From Nitrosopumilus sp. UBA526 (lineage in GTDB: Archaea > Thermoproteota > Nitrososphaeria > Nitrososphaerales > Nitrosopumilaceae), in the NCBI GenBank assembly GCA_002506665.1, contig DAXZ01000058.1, positions 1 through 40,979 on the forward strand: DNA of 40,979 nt, in the 5' to 3' direction. The notes under the pieces are model-generated. The model made no database searches. It was not told the origin of the DNA and saw only the letters and a list, made by a program, of their open reading frames with translations. Shown here in pieces: positions 15,902-23,999 of the stretch. How positions within the stretch are numbered: the stretch's first letter is position 1; each line of letters starts with the position of its first letter. Both the position numbers and the translations under genes were made by a program.

Positions 15902-18067
15902 TTGGTACGCAACGAAGAGTCCTTACAGATGAGAGTTGGAGAGGCAAAACAACGAGATGTCGGTAAGAAACGAGCTAGGATTGGGCCTGAAGCCATGGAC
16001 TTTCTCAAGGTTACACCCGGCGATATCATCGAAGTGACAGGTTCGAGATCAAGCTGCGCAGTGGTCTGGCCAGTTGATGAGGACGAAAAGCTAACAGACA
16101 TCATCAGGGTTGACGGACAGACTAGAAAGAACATTGGAGCATCACTGAATGATTTTGTAAGAATTAGAAAAGGCGCATCAAAGTTTGCAAAGACTGTCTC
16201 ATTGATGCCAGTCAATGATTCTGTCACAGTTGACAAAGAATTCACAGACTTTGTAAAGAACAGATTGAAAGGATTGCCAATTATTCACGGAGATGAGATA
16301 TCAGTGATGATTTTGGGAAATTCCATGGACTTTAAGATTACAAAGACAACACCAAATGGAATAGTCAAGATTGACCGTACAACAAACCTCAATATCTCAA
16401 CGGAGACATCAGTTGATAGAAAAGTTCGGGTCACGTATGAAGAGGTGGGAGGGCTCAGACACGAGGTCAAGGCAATGAGGGAGATTGTAGAGCTGCCACT
16501 AAAACATCCAGAGCTGTTTGCAAGGCTAGGAATTGAGCCACACAGTGGAATTTTGCTGTATGGCCCGCCAGGATGTGGAAAGACACTGCTTGCAAAGGTC
16601 ATGGCAAGCGAGTCTGAGGCAAACATGTTTCCAATTAACGGCCCTGAAATAATGAACAAGTATTATGGTGAGACAGAGGCAAAGCTAAGGGAGATCTTTA
16701 AAGAAGCAAAGGACAACTCGCCGAGCATAATATTCATAGATGAGATTGACGCCATTGCACCAAAAAGAGAAGAGGCATACGGCGATGTTGAAAAGAGGGT
16801 TGTTGCACAGCTATTAGCATTGATGGACGGCCTAAATGACAGAGGAAATGTCATTGTCCTCGGAGCCACAAACAGGCCAGACAGTGTGGATCCGGCGCTT
16901 AGAAGACCGGGAAGATTTGACAGAGAGTTTGAGATATCAGTACCAAATGAGGATGAGAGGATGGAGATTCTTGTGATTCATACGAGGGGAATGCCAATCA
17001 GCCAGGCAGTAGATCTCAAAGACCTGTCATCAGAGTTGCATGGATATACAGGAGCAGACATAAAGTCACTGTGTAGAGAGGCGGCTCTAAAATCAATTAG
17101 GAGATACCTGCCAGAGATTGATCTTGAGACTGAAGAGATTCCCTCCAAAGTATTGCAGTCCATGCAGATCAAACTGATTGATTTTTACGATGCAATGCAG
17201 GAAGTAATTCCTACAGCGATGAGAGAGTTTTATGTTGAGAGGCCAAAGGTGTGGTGGCAAGATGTTGGCGGACTAGAAGATATCAAAAAATCACTATCAG
17301 ATAATCTAATCGTGGCTATGAAAGAACCGGCCAAGTTTACAAAGATGGGGATAAGACCACCAAAGGGAGCTCTGATTTATGGCCCACCCGGATGTGGTAA
17401 GACACTGCTCGGACGGGCATTAGCTACTGAGACTGGCGCAAACATGATCCTAGTTAGAGGGCCTGAGATACTCTCAAAGTGGCTAGGCGAGTCTGAAAAG
17501 GCCATAAGGGAGATATTCAGAAAGGCAAAATCATCTTCGCCATGCGTTGTAATCCTAGACGAGCTAGACTCGATAGCCAGATACAAGTCAGGTGAGGGGG
17601 GGACAAGCGAGACAATTCTAAGCCAGCTCCTAACTGAGATCGAAGAGGGGTCACCACGTGTGGTCGTTATTGGAATCACAAACAGACCAGATGTTTTAGA
17701 CAGCTCTCTGCTTAGAACAGGCAGGCTGGATCTAGTACTGTATGTTGCACCGCCAGATGAGAAAGGCAGGCTGGAGATAATCAAGATTCTAACAAAAAAG
17801 ATGCCGTTGGCAAGTGACGTAAAACTACAAGAGATTGCAGTATCTACCCAAAACTATACCGGAGCAGACCTGGCAGCATTGTGCAGAGAATCTGCTGTCG
17901 GAGCAATGAGAAATAATTCATCAAAGATTTCAAGCCATGACTTTGCAGACAGTCTGAAACAGATAAGACCGTCCATTACCAAGGAGGTCGACCAGTGGTA
18001 TAATACTGTAAAGGAAAGTATATCTAACGTCGTACCAAACACAAAGGATAAAACATTCTATGGATAA
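15902..18067 (+). CDS. cdc48: Cdc48/VCP-like AAA+ ATPase with C-terminal HbYX-type tail
   Basis: 721 residues: an N-domain (1 to about 185) and two AAA+ modules. D1 has Walker A GPPGCGKT at 221-228, Walker B IIFIDEID and RRPGRFDRE. D2 has Walker A from residue 494 and Walker B VVILDELD. It unfolds protein substrates, as p97 does. The last residues, T-F-Y-G, form hydrophobic-Tyr-X, the motif that docks proteasomal ATPases to the 20S core; D2 also has LRTGRLD where LRPGRLD is usual. The TTG start at 15902 leads a VGEAKQRDVGKKRARI segment typical of archaeal VAT/Cdc48, and lies nine bases after the aEF-1beta stop. Confidence 0.95.
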   Translation: MVRNEESLQMRVGEAKQRDVGKKRARIGPEAMDFLKVTPGDIIEVTGSRSSCAVVWPVDEDEKLTDIIRVDGQTRKNIGASLNDFVRIRKGASKFAKTVSLMPVNDSVTVDKEFTDFVKNRLKGLPIIHGDEISVMILGNSMDFKITKTTPNGIVKIDRTTNLNISTETSVDRKVRVTYEEVGGLRHEVKAMREIVELPLKHPELFARLGIEPHSGILLYGPPGCGKTLLAKVMASESEANMFPINGPEIMNKYYGETEAKLREIFKEAKDNSPSIIFIDEIDAIAPKREEAYGDVEKRVVAQLLALMDGLNDRGNVIVLGATNRPDSVDPALRRPGRFDREFEISVPNEDERMEILVIHTRGMPISQAVDLKDLSSELHGYTGADIKSLCREAALKSIRRYLPEIDLETEEIPSKVLQSMQIKLIDFYDAMQEVIPTAMREFYVERPKVWWQDVGGLEDIKKSLSDNLIVAMKEPAKFTKMGIRPPKGALIYGPPGCGKTLLGRALATETGANMILVRGPEILSKWLGESEKAIREIFRKAKSSSPCVVILDELDSIARYKSGEGGTSETILSQLLTEIEEGSPRVVVIGITNRPDVLDSSLLRTGRLDLVLYVAPPDEKGRLEIIKILTKKMPLASDVKLQEIAVSTQNYTGADLAALCRESAVGAMRNNSSKISSHDFADSLKQIRPSITKEVDQWYNTVKESISNVVPNTKDKTFYG

Positions 18068-18069
18068 AA

Positions 18070-18366
18070 ATGGCAATACCAATCAGAAATACTGTATTTG
18101 AAAAGATAAAGGAATCAAACCGCCTGACAGACGTTGAACTCTTCAAGGGTCTAGTCAAAGACGGGCATGCCATAGCAGAGGCCAGATTCAACAAGATTCT
18201 TTTGGATTTAGAGATCCTAGGCCTCATCACAGTGTCATGGATTACAAAAGATGAACGCAGGATAGAGGTATCAGTTGTAGAAAACAAAGTCGACGCAGTT
18301 GAAGAGCAGATAAAAGAGACAGTTGAGAAAGACTATGAGGCCAGTTTTCCAGGTGTTGACAAGTAA
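18070..18366 (+). CDS. Small winged-helix-like protein downstream of cdc48
   Basis: 98 residues; the N-terminal 65 read like a winged helix (FEKIKESNRLTDVELFKGLV, then ARFNKILLDLEILGLITVSW with a following basic wing DERRIEV). A charged helix ends the protein. ATG lies two bases after the Cdc48 stop, so it is co-translated with it. It could be a regulator or a Cdc48 partner; only the co-location supports the latter. Its stop abuts the stop of the convergent ctaB. Confidence 0.75.
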   Translation: MAIPIRNTVFEKIKESNRLTDVELFKGLVKDGHAIAEARFNKILLDLEILGLITVSWITKDERRIEVSVVENKVDAVEEQIKETVEKDYEASFPGVDK

Positions 18367-19254
18367 TCAAAACAAGGCAACGTGAAAAGCCGCATCCAAT
18401 GCAACTGCTACAAATATTATTGTAAGATAGGGAGCAGTCACCTTGTATGCCTTCCAAGCAAACTCGGATGTTGGGTTTTTAGTTAGTCTGTAGTGATAGA
18501 CAAGCATAAGCCCTCCAGAGACTGCAGCAATCACGGTATAGACAACACCCATCCCGTCTGGAATAAACACGAGTATCATAGAGTAGGGAATCAAAATTAG
18601 TGTGTTGCCCAAGATGAATTTTGATGTTCGCTGCATTCCAATTACTACTGGAAGCATCGGAACTTTGGCTTGTGCATACTCGTCTTTGAGCTTCATTGCA
18701 AGACACCAAAAGTGGGAAGGTGTCCATACAAAGACAAGGAACCCCACAAGGAACCCCAGCATATCCATGCTGCCAGTAGCTGCTGTCCATCCAGCCCAAG
18801 CAGCAGCGCTTCCTGCAATACCTCCGATTACAATGTTTAGAGTATTCTTTCGTTTCAGCCAGACCGTATAGATTACCACGTATGAAAAGATGCCAACTGC
18901 AATAAAGAACGCAGAGACTGGGTTTAATGCAAGGTATCCATAGATTACAGATATGCAGCTTGTGGCTAGGCCGTATACTAGCACATGGGATGCCGCCATT
19001 CTTCCAGAAGGTATCGGGCGGGTGCTAGTTCTTGTCATTTTGAGATCAATGTCCTTATCATAATAGTGGTTCAATGCGCTCGAACCAGCTGATGCCAATG
19101 CACCTGCAACTATAATATGCAGATACAGCCAATAGTCAAGTTCAGGAATATCAGGGACAAGCTTGCTTGCAGCATACATGGAGGTAACAGCAGTAATTAC
19201 CAACAAAACGATAATTCGGGGCTTGGATATCTCCAATATTTCATTAAATCCCAA
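18367..19254 (-). CDS. ctaB: Heme O synthase (protoheme IX farnesyltransferase)
   Basis: 295 residues with about eight or nine membrane helices of the UbiA superfamily. The first prenyl-diphosphate motif is NHYYDKDIDLKM and the second region is KDEYAQAKVPMLPVV; ISKPRIIVLLVITAV opens the protein as in CtaB/CyoE. It adds a farnesyl group to heme B, making heme O for terminal oxidases. It is divergent from the double-cupredoxin gene with about 100 bases between, which suggests a shared respiratory role. Confidence 0.93.
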   Translation of the reverse strand: MGFNEILEISKPRIIVLLVITAVTSMYAASKLVPDIPELDYWLYLHIIVAGALASAGSSALNHYYDKDIDLKMTRTSTRPIPSGRMAASHVLVYGLATSCISVIYGYLALNPVSAFFIAVGIFSYVVIYTVWLKRKNTLNIVIGGIAGSAAAWAGWTAATGSMDMLGFLVGFLVFVWTPSHFWCLAMKLKDEYAQAKVPMLPVVIGMQRTSKFILGNTLILIPYSMILVFIPDGMGVVYTVIAAVSGGLMLVYHYRLTKNPTSEFAWKAYKVTAPYLTIIFVAVALDAAFHVALF

Positions 19255-19356
19255 TTCACTCTATTCTATTCAAAGCCATTTAATTTATTTGTCCATTCGA
19301 GTCCTATCGTGATATTTCGCAAGGAATAAGTATCTAAGCCCTATCAGCCATTTTAA

Positions 19357-20436
19357 ATGAGTAATTGGGACCTCATGATGCCAGGAATGGGACTAACGGC
19401 TATAGGATTAGCTGGTCTTACATTGTCATATGCAGGCATTGCTCACACGTTTATTGATGGCATGCACGCACTCACGGGTCTTACCATGTTTGTAGGCTTG
19501 ATCTTTCTGGCAGTAGGCATATTGGATGGCGGGATCTCAACTAGTAACAGAGCCAAGGCAACAACACTGGTAATTCTGTCCATAGCGCTAGGATTTGGGA
19601 TGTATGCCATGACGGCAAACACATCAAACTTTACAGTCACCATAGCCGGAATCCTGCTGGCCATTGCGTTTCCTGCAATAGTCATAGCATATCTGGCAAT
19701 GAAACATCCTACAATCGTAAAACCTGTCGGGACAATTGTCGGGCTGGCATCTGCCATAGGAGTAGTCATGTGGATATCATTTGGAATTTTTGCAGCTCCT
19801 GACACATACATGATTCCCCAGAACATCGAGGAGCCTGTAAAAGATATTGTTCCTTTAGAACCGGTGTATAAAATTGATATTGTTCCAGAGTTCTCAGTGG
19901 AAGGAAAACCAAATTATAAACCAAATATGGCAACAGTTCCACAGGGACATGTCATACAATGGACAAACACAGACTCTGTTTCACATACAGTAACAAGCTC
20001 AGAAGATTTTGGAGAGACGTTTGATTCCGGACTTGTTGATGCAGGTGATACATTTACACTAGATACAAAGGATTTGCAAGCTGGCAGGTACGAATATCTG
20101 TGTGGCGTACATCCCTGGATGGGTGCAACATTTGTGATCAAAGAACCAGGCAAGATTACAATTCCCAAGGGAGCTGCAACTCCAAGTGACGAGCAGATTT
20201 ACTATGACCCGGAATCCATAAGCGTTTCTGTTGGAGATAGCATACTTTGGGAGAATGTAGATGACACACTGCACACTGCAACGTCAGGTAGTCCAGACAC
20301 AGGAGCTGATGAGATATTTGATTCAGACATATTATCTGCAGGAGACACATACGAGTTTACGTTTACAGATGCCGGAACCTTTGACTATTATTGCATTTTA
20401 CACCCATGGATGACGGGAACCGTTAAAGTAGAATAG
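19357..20436 (+). CDS. Five-helix membrane protein fused to two cupredoxin domains
   Basis: 359 residues. About five membrane helices lie before residue 147; two plastocyanin-like domains follow. Domain 1 has type 1 copper ligands H210, C249, H252 and M255 (YLCGVHPWMG); domain 2 has H306, C346, H349 and M352 (YYCILHPWMTG). Both keep the full His-Cys-His-Met set, so each should bind copper and carry electrons outside the membrane. Ammonia-oxidising archaea use many blue-copper proteins in place of cytochromes c. A TATA-like box lies about 27 bases before the ATG. It is next to ctaB and two bases before the JAMM gene. Confidence 0.9.
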   Translation: MSNWDLMMPGMGLTAIGLAGLTLSYAGIAHTFIDGMHALTGLTMFVGLIFLAVGILDGGISTSNRAKATTLVILSIALGFGMYAMTANTSNFTVTIAGILLAIAFPAIVIAYLAMKHPTIVKPVGTIVGLASAIGVVMWISFGIFAAPDTYMIPQNIEEPVKDIVPLEPVYKIDIVPEFSVEGKPNYKPNMATVPQGHVIQWTNTDSVSHTVTSSEDFGETFDSGLVDAGDTFTLDTKDLQAGRYEYLCGVHPWMGATFVIKEPGKITIPKGAATPSDEQIYYDPESISVSVGDSILWENVDDTLHTATSGSPDTGADEIFDSDILSAGDTYEFTFTDAGTFDYYCILHPWMTGTVKVE

Positions 20437-20438
20437 AT

Positions 20439-20828
20439 TTGCAGAGAATCAATATATCACAATCATACAGAGATGTTCTGACAGAGCATGCCAAGAATGA
20501 GGAACCCAACGAGTCATGTGCAATGCTGTTTGGACGAGACGGGGTTGTCTCTGAGGTTTTTTTGACAGAGAATATCACAAAGTCACAGTCAAGTTTTGAG
20601 ATTTCAAGTGAGCAGCTAATCCAGGGATATGATACTGCCAAAGAGCGAGGGGTGGATGTGGTGGGAATATTTCACTCTCATCCAAATTCAGAGGCATATC
20701 CATCAGATACGGACAGGCAGTTTATGCGAGGTAATCCCGTAGCATGGATAATCTACTCTGGAATAAACAGAGATCTCAGGGCATATTTTTTAGAATCAGA
20801 GATAGTAGAGATCCCAATAGAGGGGTGA
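20439..20828 (+). CDS. JAMM/MPN+ metalloprotease, candidate desampylase
   Basis: 129 residues with the JAMM zinc motif H79-x-H81, then S89 and D92 (FHSHPNSEAYPSDTD), and the partner glutamate E25 in NESCAML. JAMM proteases of this size in archaea remove ubiquitin-like SAMP modifiers from proteins, and some act on sulfur-carrier proteins. TTG 20439 starts two bases after the cupredoxin stop, so both are probably on one mRNA. Substrate here is inferred from the family. Confidence 0.9.
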   Translation: MQRINISQSYRDVLTEHAKNEEPNESCAMLFGRDGVVSEVFLTENITKSQSSFEISSEQLIQGYDTAKERGVDVVGIFHSHPNSEAYPSDTDRQFMRGNPVAWIIYSGINRDLRAYFLESEIVEIPIEG

Positions 20829-20869
20829 TTTCAAGTTGATGATCTTTGAATTAAATAGGCCTTTTTTTT

Positions 20870-21136
20870 ATGACATTTGTGGAAATTCATGTATACGACA
20901 CATATGTCAAAGCCGCAGATGGCCATACCATACACTTTGATGTAATTACTGGTGAAAAAGACCATGACAAGGCCATAACATATGGCAAAGAGTGGTTAGA
21001 ATCCATCAACGAAGGAAAGGCAGAGATGACTACAAACGAATGCAAGTTCTGCCATTCAGATAACGCACCAGAGCCTGTAGAACAGGCAATAAAGGAGAAA
21101 GGCTACTTTATCCAAAAGATGGATGGCTGTCCTTAA
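20870..21136 (+). CDS. DUF2024 family protein
   Basis: 88 residues with the family pattern VHVYDTYVKA-like start (EIHVYDTYVKAADGHTIHFD), ITGEKDHDKAI, ECKFCHSDNAPEPVE and a C-terminal GYFIQKMDGCP. Conserved Cys/His (C-x-x-C-H) could bind metal. Function is not known. ATG 20870 follows a T-rich stretch; the JAMM gene ends 41 bases upstream, so co-transcription is possible. Confidence 0.85.
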   Translation: MTFVEIHVYDTYVKAADGHTIHFDVITGEKDHDKAITYGKEWLESINEGKAEMTTNECKFCHSDNAPEPVEQAIKEKGYFIQKMDGCP

Positions 21137-21201
21137 ACTTTTTTTTTCTTCTTCTTCATCATCAAGATCATGTTTTTTAGACTGGACTAGACAGGAACTG
21201 T

Positions 21202-21384
21202 ATGTCAAAAAACAGATACTCGAAATGGACAGTAGAAGGAGACAAGAAGATAAAATGGTTATGCGGATGTTTTCAGACCGTAGATAACTATTTCAAGTTC
21301 TGCGATACACACAATGTGACTTTGAAGAGGGCTATCCAGTCCCAGATTGACGAGTTGGATATGACATTGATCGTTGAGGACTAG
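21202..21384 (+). CDS. Small hypothetical protein with Cys/His, 60 aa
   Basis: Sequence opens MSKNRYSKWTVEGDKKIKWL, then CGCFQTVDNYFKFCDTH, where C-x-C, a later C and H could hold a metal ion, and a helical acidic tail. Not recognised beyond that. It converges on hppA and shares the CTAG stop palindrome with it. Confidence 0.6.
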   Translation: MSKNRYSKWTVEGDKKIKWLCGCFQTVDNYFKFCDTHNVTLKRAIQSQIDELDMTLIVED

Positions 21385-23417
21385 ATTGGAATTATTGCCA
21401 CAAATGCAGCTACAAAGACAATCGCAATGGTGTTTAGCAACTTTATGACAGTGTTGAGTGCGGGACCTGCAGTATCCTTGTAAGGATCACCTATTATGTC
21501 ACCGACCACTGTAACCTTGTGGATCTCAGAACCCTTTTCACCCTTCATCTCGACTAGCTTTTTTGCATTGTCCCACGCACCGCCGGTGTTTGCCAAGTGG
21601 TATGCAAGCAGGATTCCAGTAACTACAGACCCCATAAGCAGTCCTGCAACGGCAGTCGGACCTAACAAGAGTCCAAGGATAATTGGAGCAGTGATTGCAA
21701 CAAGGGCCGGTTTCCATAGCTCCCTAATTGATGCAACCGTAGCAATGTCTACACATTTTGCATAGTCTGGTTTTGATTTGCCCAAAAGGATTCCAGGGTC
21801 TGCTTTGAATTGGCGCCTTACCTCATCGACCATCTTTCCTGCAGCTCTTGAGACACCGTTAATGAGTTGTCCTGTGATGATAAATGGTATCAGTCCGCCA
21901 ATTAGCAGTCCTACTATGATTGCAGGGTTGGTCAGACTATAATCTAGCGTTATGTTTGAAAATACATGGGCCGCCTCAAACTGAAATGCCTGGAGCATAG
22001 CAAGAGCTGCTAGTCCCGCACTAGCAATTGCAAAGCCCTTGGTAACTGCCTTGGTTGTGTTTCCTACTGCATCAATCTCATCAGTAACCTTGCGGTTTTC
22101 TTCTCCCATTCCAGTCATCTCTACTATTCCGCCTGCATTATCAGCTATTGGACCAAACGCATCAATACTTAGAACTATTCCCGCCAGACTCAGCATTGCC
22201 ATAGCAGTCAGGGCAGTGCCAAAGATTCCATAGAGTACCGGATCTTCACCTGCAGGAGTAGCAAGTGATGCCAGGCTGTAAGATATGATAATTGCAACAA
22301 CTAGTGCAATCATGAACGGACCTGTTGATTGCATGCCCTTGATAATTCCCATCAATGTAAGTGATGCATACCCCCATCGTGCCGAGTCTGCAATCTCACG
22401 GACTGGTTTTTGTTTGTAGCTGGTATAGTAATCTGTGATCTTTTGAATAACCGGAACAAGAATGACGCCTATAACTGTAGAGCCAAAGAGGGCATATGAG
22501 GCCATAGAGTCTCCAATGAACTGGGTGATAAACACATAGTTGAGCCCGATTGCAATGGTAGCAGAGACATAAAACGAGCGATTAAGGGGCTTCATTACAT
22601 CTGTGATATTTTTAGAGCCAACAATTACAACACCTATAATTGATGCAATCATTCCTGATGAGCCAATCAGTATAGGATAGAGGAAAAAGTTTGGTGCTCC
22701 AATCAATGCTGCAATTAACAATGCCGCAAGGATAGTAACAATATAAGACTCGTAGACATCAGAGCCCATTCCGGCAGCATCGCCGACATTGTCTCCCACG
22801 TTGTCAGCAATCGTGGCTGGATTTCTAGGATCGTCTTCTGGGATGTTTACCTCGACTTTGCCTACAAGGTCGGCTCCCATGTCTGCTGCCTTTGTAAATA
22901 TGCCTCCCCCAATTCTGATAAATAATGCAATAAGGCTTGCCCCAATTCCGACACCTGCAATGGTGATTGGATCAGGATAGATCAGATAAAGACTCGTGAT
23001 TGCCAAAAGAGCCATTGCCGGTACTGCAAGACCAACTGTAGCCCCGCCTCTAAAGGCCATGGCAAATGTCTTGCCAAGTCCACTGCCACTAAGATTGGCA
23101 GCTCTGACTGCGGCTTTGACTGTAATTTTTAATGAGATGACTCCGGCTACTGCAGACAGTGTTGCGCCTACTGCAAACGCAAGTCCGTTTGATGGCTGAA
23201 GAAACGCGCCGATAATAACTGATAATGCTATTGCAACAGGAACTATGATCTTCATCTCTCTTTTTAGAAATGCGCCTGCGCCCTCCTTGACGGCATTTGA
23301 GATATTAATCATCTCTTGGGTTCCGGGGGGCTGTTTTGTAATCCATACAACTAGACCGCCTGCAACCAAAAACGATGCAATTCCTGCTACAAATGGCAGA
23401 ATCTCTGGAAGTTCCAT
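21381..23417 (-). CDS. hppA: Membrane-bound H+-translocating pyrophosphatase, K+-independent type
   Basis: 678 residues with about 16 membrane helices, the usual length. Catalytic loops include FTKAADMGADLVGKVE (about 175-190) and DNVGDNVGDAAGMGSDVYE (205-223), which bind Mg-pyrophosphate. The K+-dependence site reads GNTTKAVTKG with lysine at 456, as in K+-independent H+-pumping enzymes, where K+-dependent ones have alanine. It uses pyrophosphate hydrolysis to pump protons, an energy-saving step. TATA-like TTTATATTTA lies about 35-40 bases upstream of the ATG. Confidence 0.95.
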   Translation of the reverse strand: MELPEILPFVAGIASFLVAGGLVVWITKQPPGTQEMINISNAVKEGAGAFLKREMKIIVPVAIALSVIIGAFLQPSNGLAFAVGATLSAVAGVISLKITVKAAVRAANLSGSGLGKTFAMAFRGGATVGLAVPAMALLAITSLYLIYPDPITIAGVGIGASLIALFIRIGGGIFTKAADMGADLVGKVEVNIPEDDPRNPATIADNVGDNVGDAAGMGSDVYESYIVTILAALLIAALIGAPNFFLYPILIGSSGMIASIIGVVIVGSKNITDVMKPLNRSFYVSATIAIGLNYVFITQFIGDSMASYALFGSTVIGVILVPVIQKITDYYTSYKQKPVREIADSARWGYASLTLMGIIKGMQSTGPFMIALVVAIIISYSLASLATPAGEDPVLYGIFGTALTAMAMLSLAGIVLSIDAFGPIADNAGGIVEMTGMGEENRKVTDEIDAVGNTTKAVTKGFAIASAGLAALAMLQAFQFEAAHVFSNITLDYSLTNPAIIVGLLIGGLIPFIITGQLINGVSRAAGKMVDEVRRQFKADPGILLGKSKPDYAKCVDIATVASIRELWKPALVAITAPIILGLLLGPTAVAGLLMGSVVTGILLAYHLANTGGAWDNAKKLVEMKGEKGSEIHKVTVVGDIIGDPYKDTAGPALNTVIKLLNTIAIVFVAAFVAIIPI

Positions 23418-23453
23418 GCTATACTCTGCTTGCCCGAGGCTTGTAAATATAAA

Positions 23454-23831
23454 TCAAATAGCAGAGATCTTGTTTCTTTTTCTGTATGGAGGGAATGTTT
23501 TTCCTCGGAGTCCCTGTCTTACCAATTTGTTGAATCTCTTACCATGAGCAAGATATTGAAATCTCATGTGGATTAGTTCATGGACGATGGTATTCTCAAG
23601 TATCTTCTCATCAGGAATTTTTCTCACATTAACAAAGACAAGGTTGTGTTGTAGGTACGATACTCCATAATACTTGTATGCCGATGTGCGTCTGCCTTCA
23701 GTCATCTCTTTTGGAGCATCCAACACATCCTTGGTAGTTAAGAGAAGTCTAGGTTCGGGGATAGAGAAGCGGTTTGAGTAAATGCCGACTTTTTCCATGA
23801 TTTGTAATCTGAGATCAGGGTCTATCTTCAC
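23454..23831 (-). CDS. SprT-like zinc metalloprotease
   Basis: 125 residues with H-E-x-x-H in IVHELIHMRFQYLAHGKRFN, where the third ligand is the H of AHGKRF, the SprT/Spartan pattern. A strand-like segment (NLVFVNVRKIPDEKILENT) precedes it. Members cleave DNA-protein crosslinks or act in stress; here the role is inferred. It is on the same strand and 36 bases upstream of hppA. Confidence 0.85.
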   Translation of the reverse strand: MKIDPDLRLQIMEKVGIYSNRFSIPEPRLLLTTKDVLDAPKEMTEGRRTSAYKYYGVSYLQHNLVFVNVRKIPDEKILENTIVHELIHMRFQYLAHGKRFNKLVRQGLRGKTFPPYRKRNKISAI

Positions 23832-23999
23832 AGTCTCACATTATGAGATATGTGTTTATTCGGACATGTCAAATATTGTATAGGTAAAATTAAACACGTT
23901 TGACTACACACATCTCGCCCCCAACCATCTAGGCAGTCAGTGACTATATCAGACCAAAGTACGACTGGTATTGTATGGCAGTAAGATCAAGTGGCCAGG

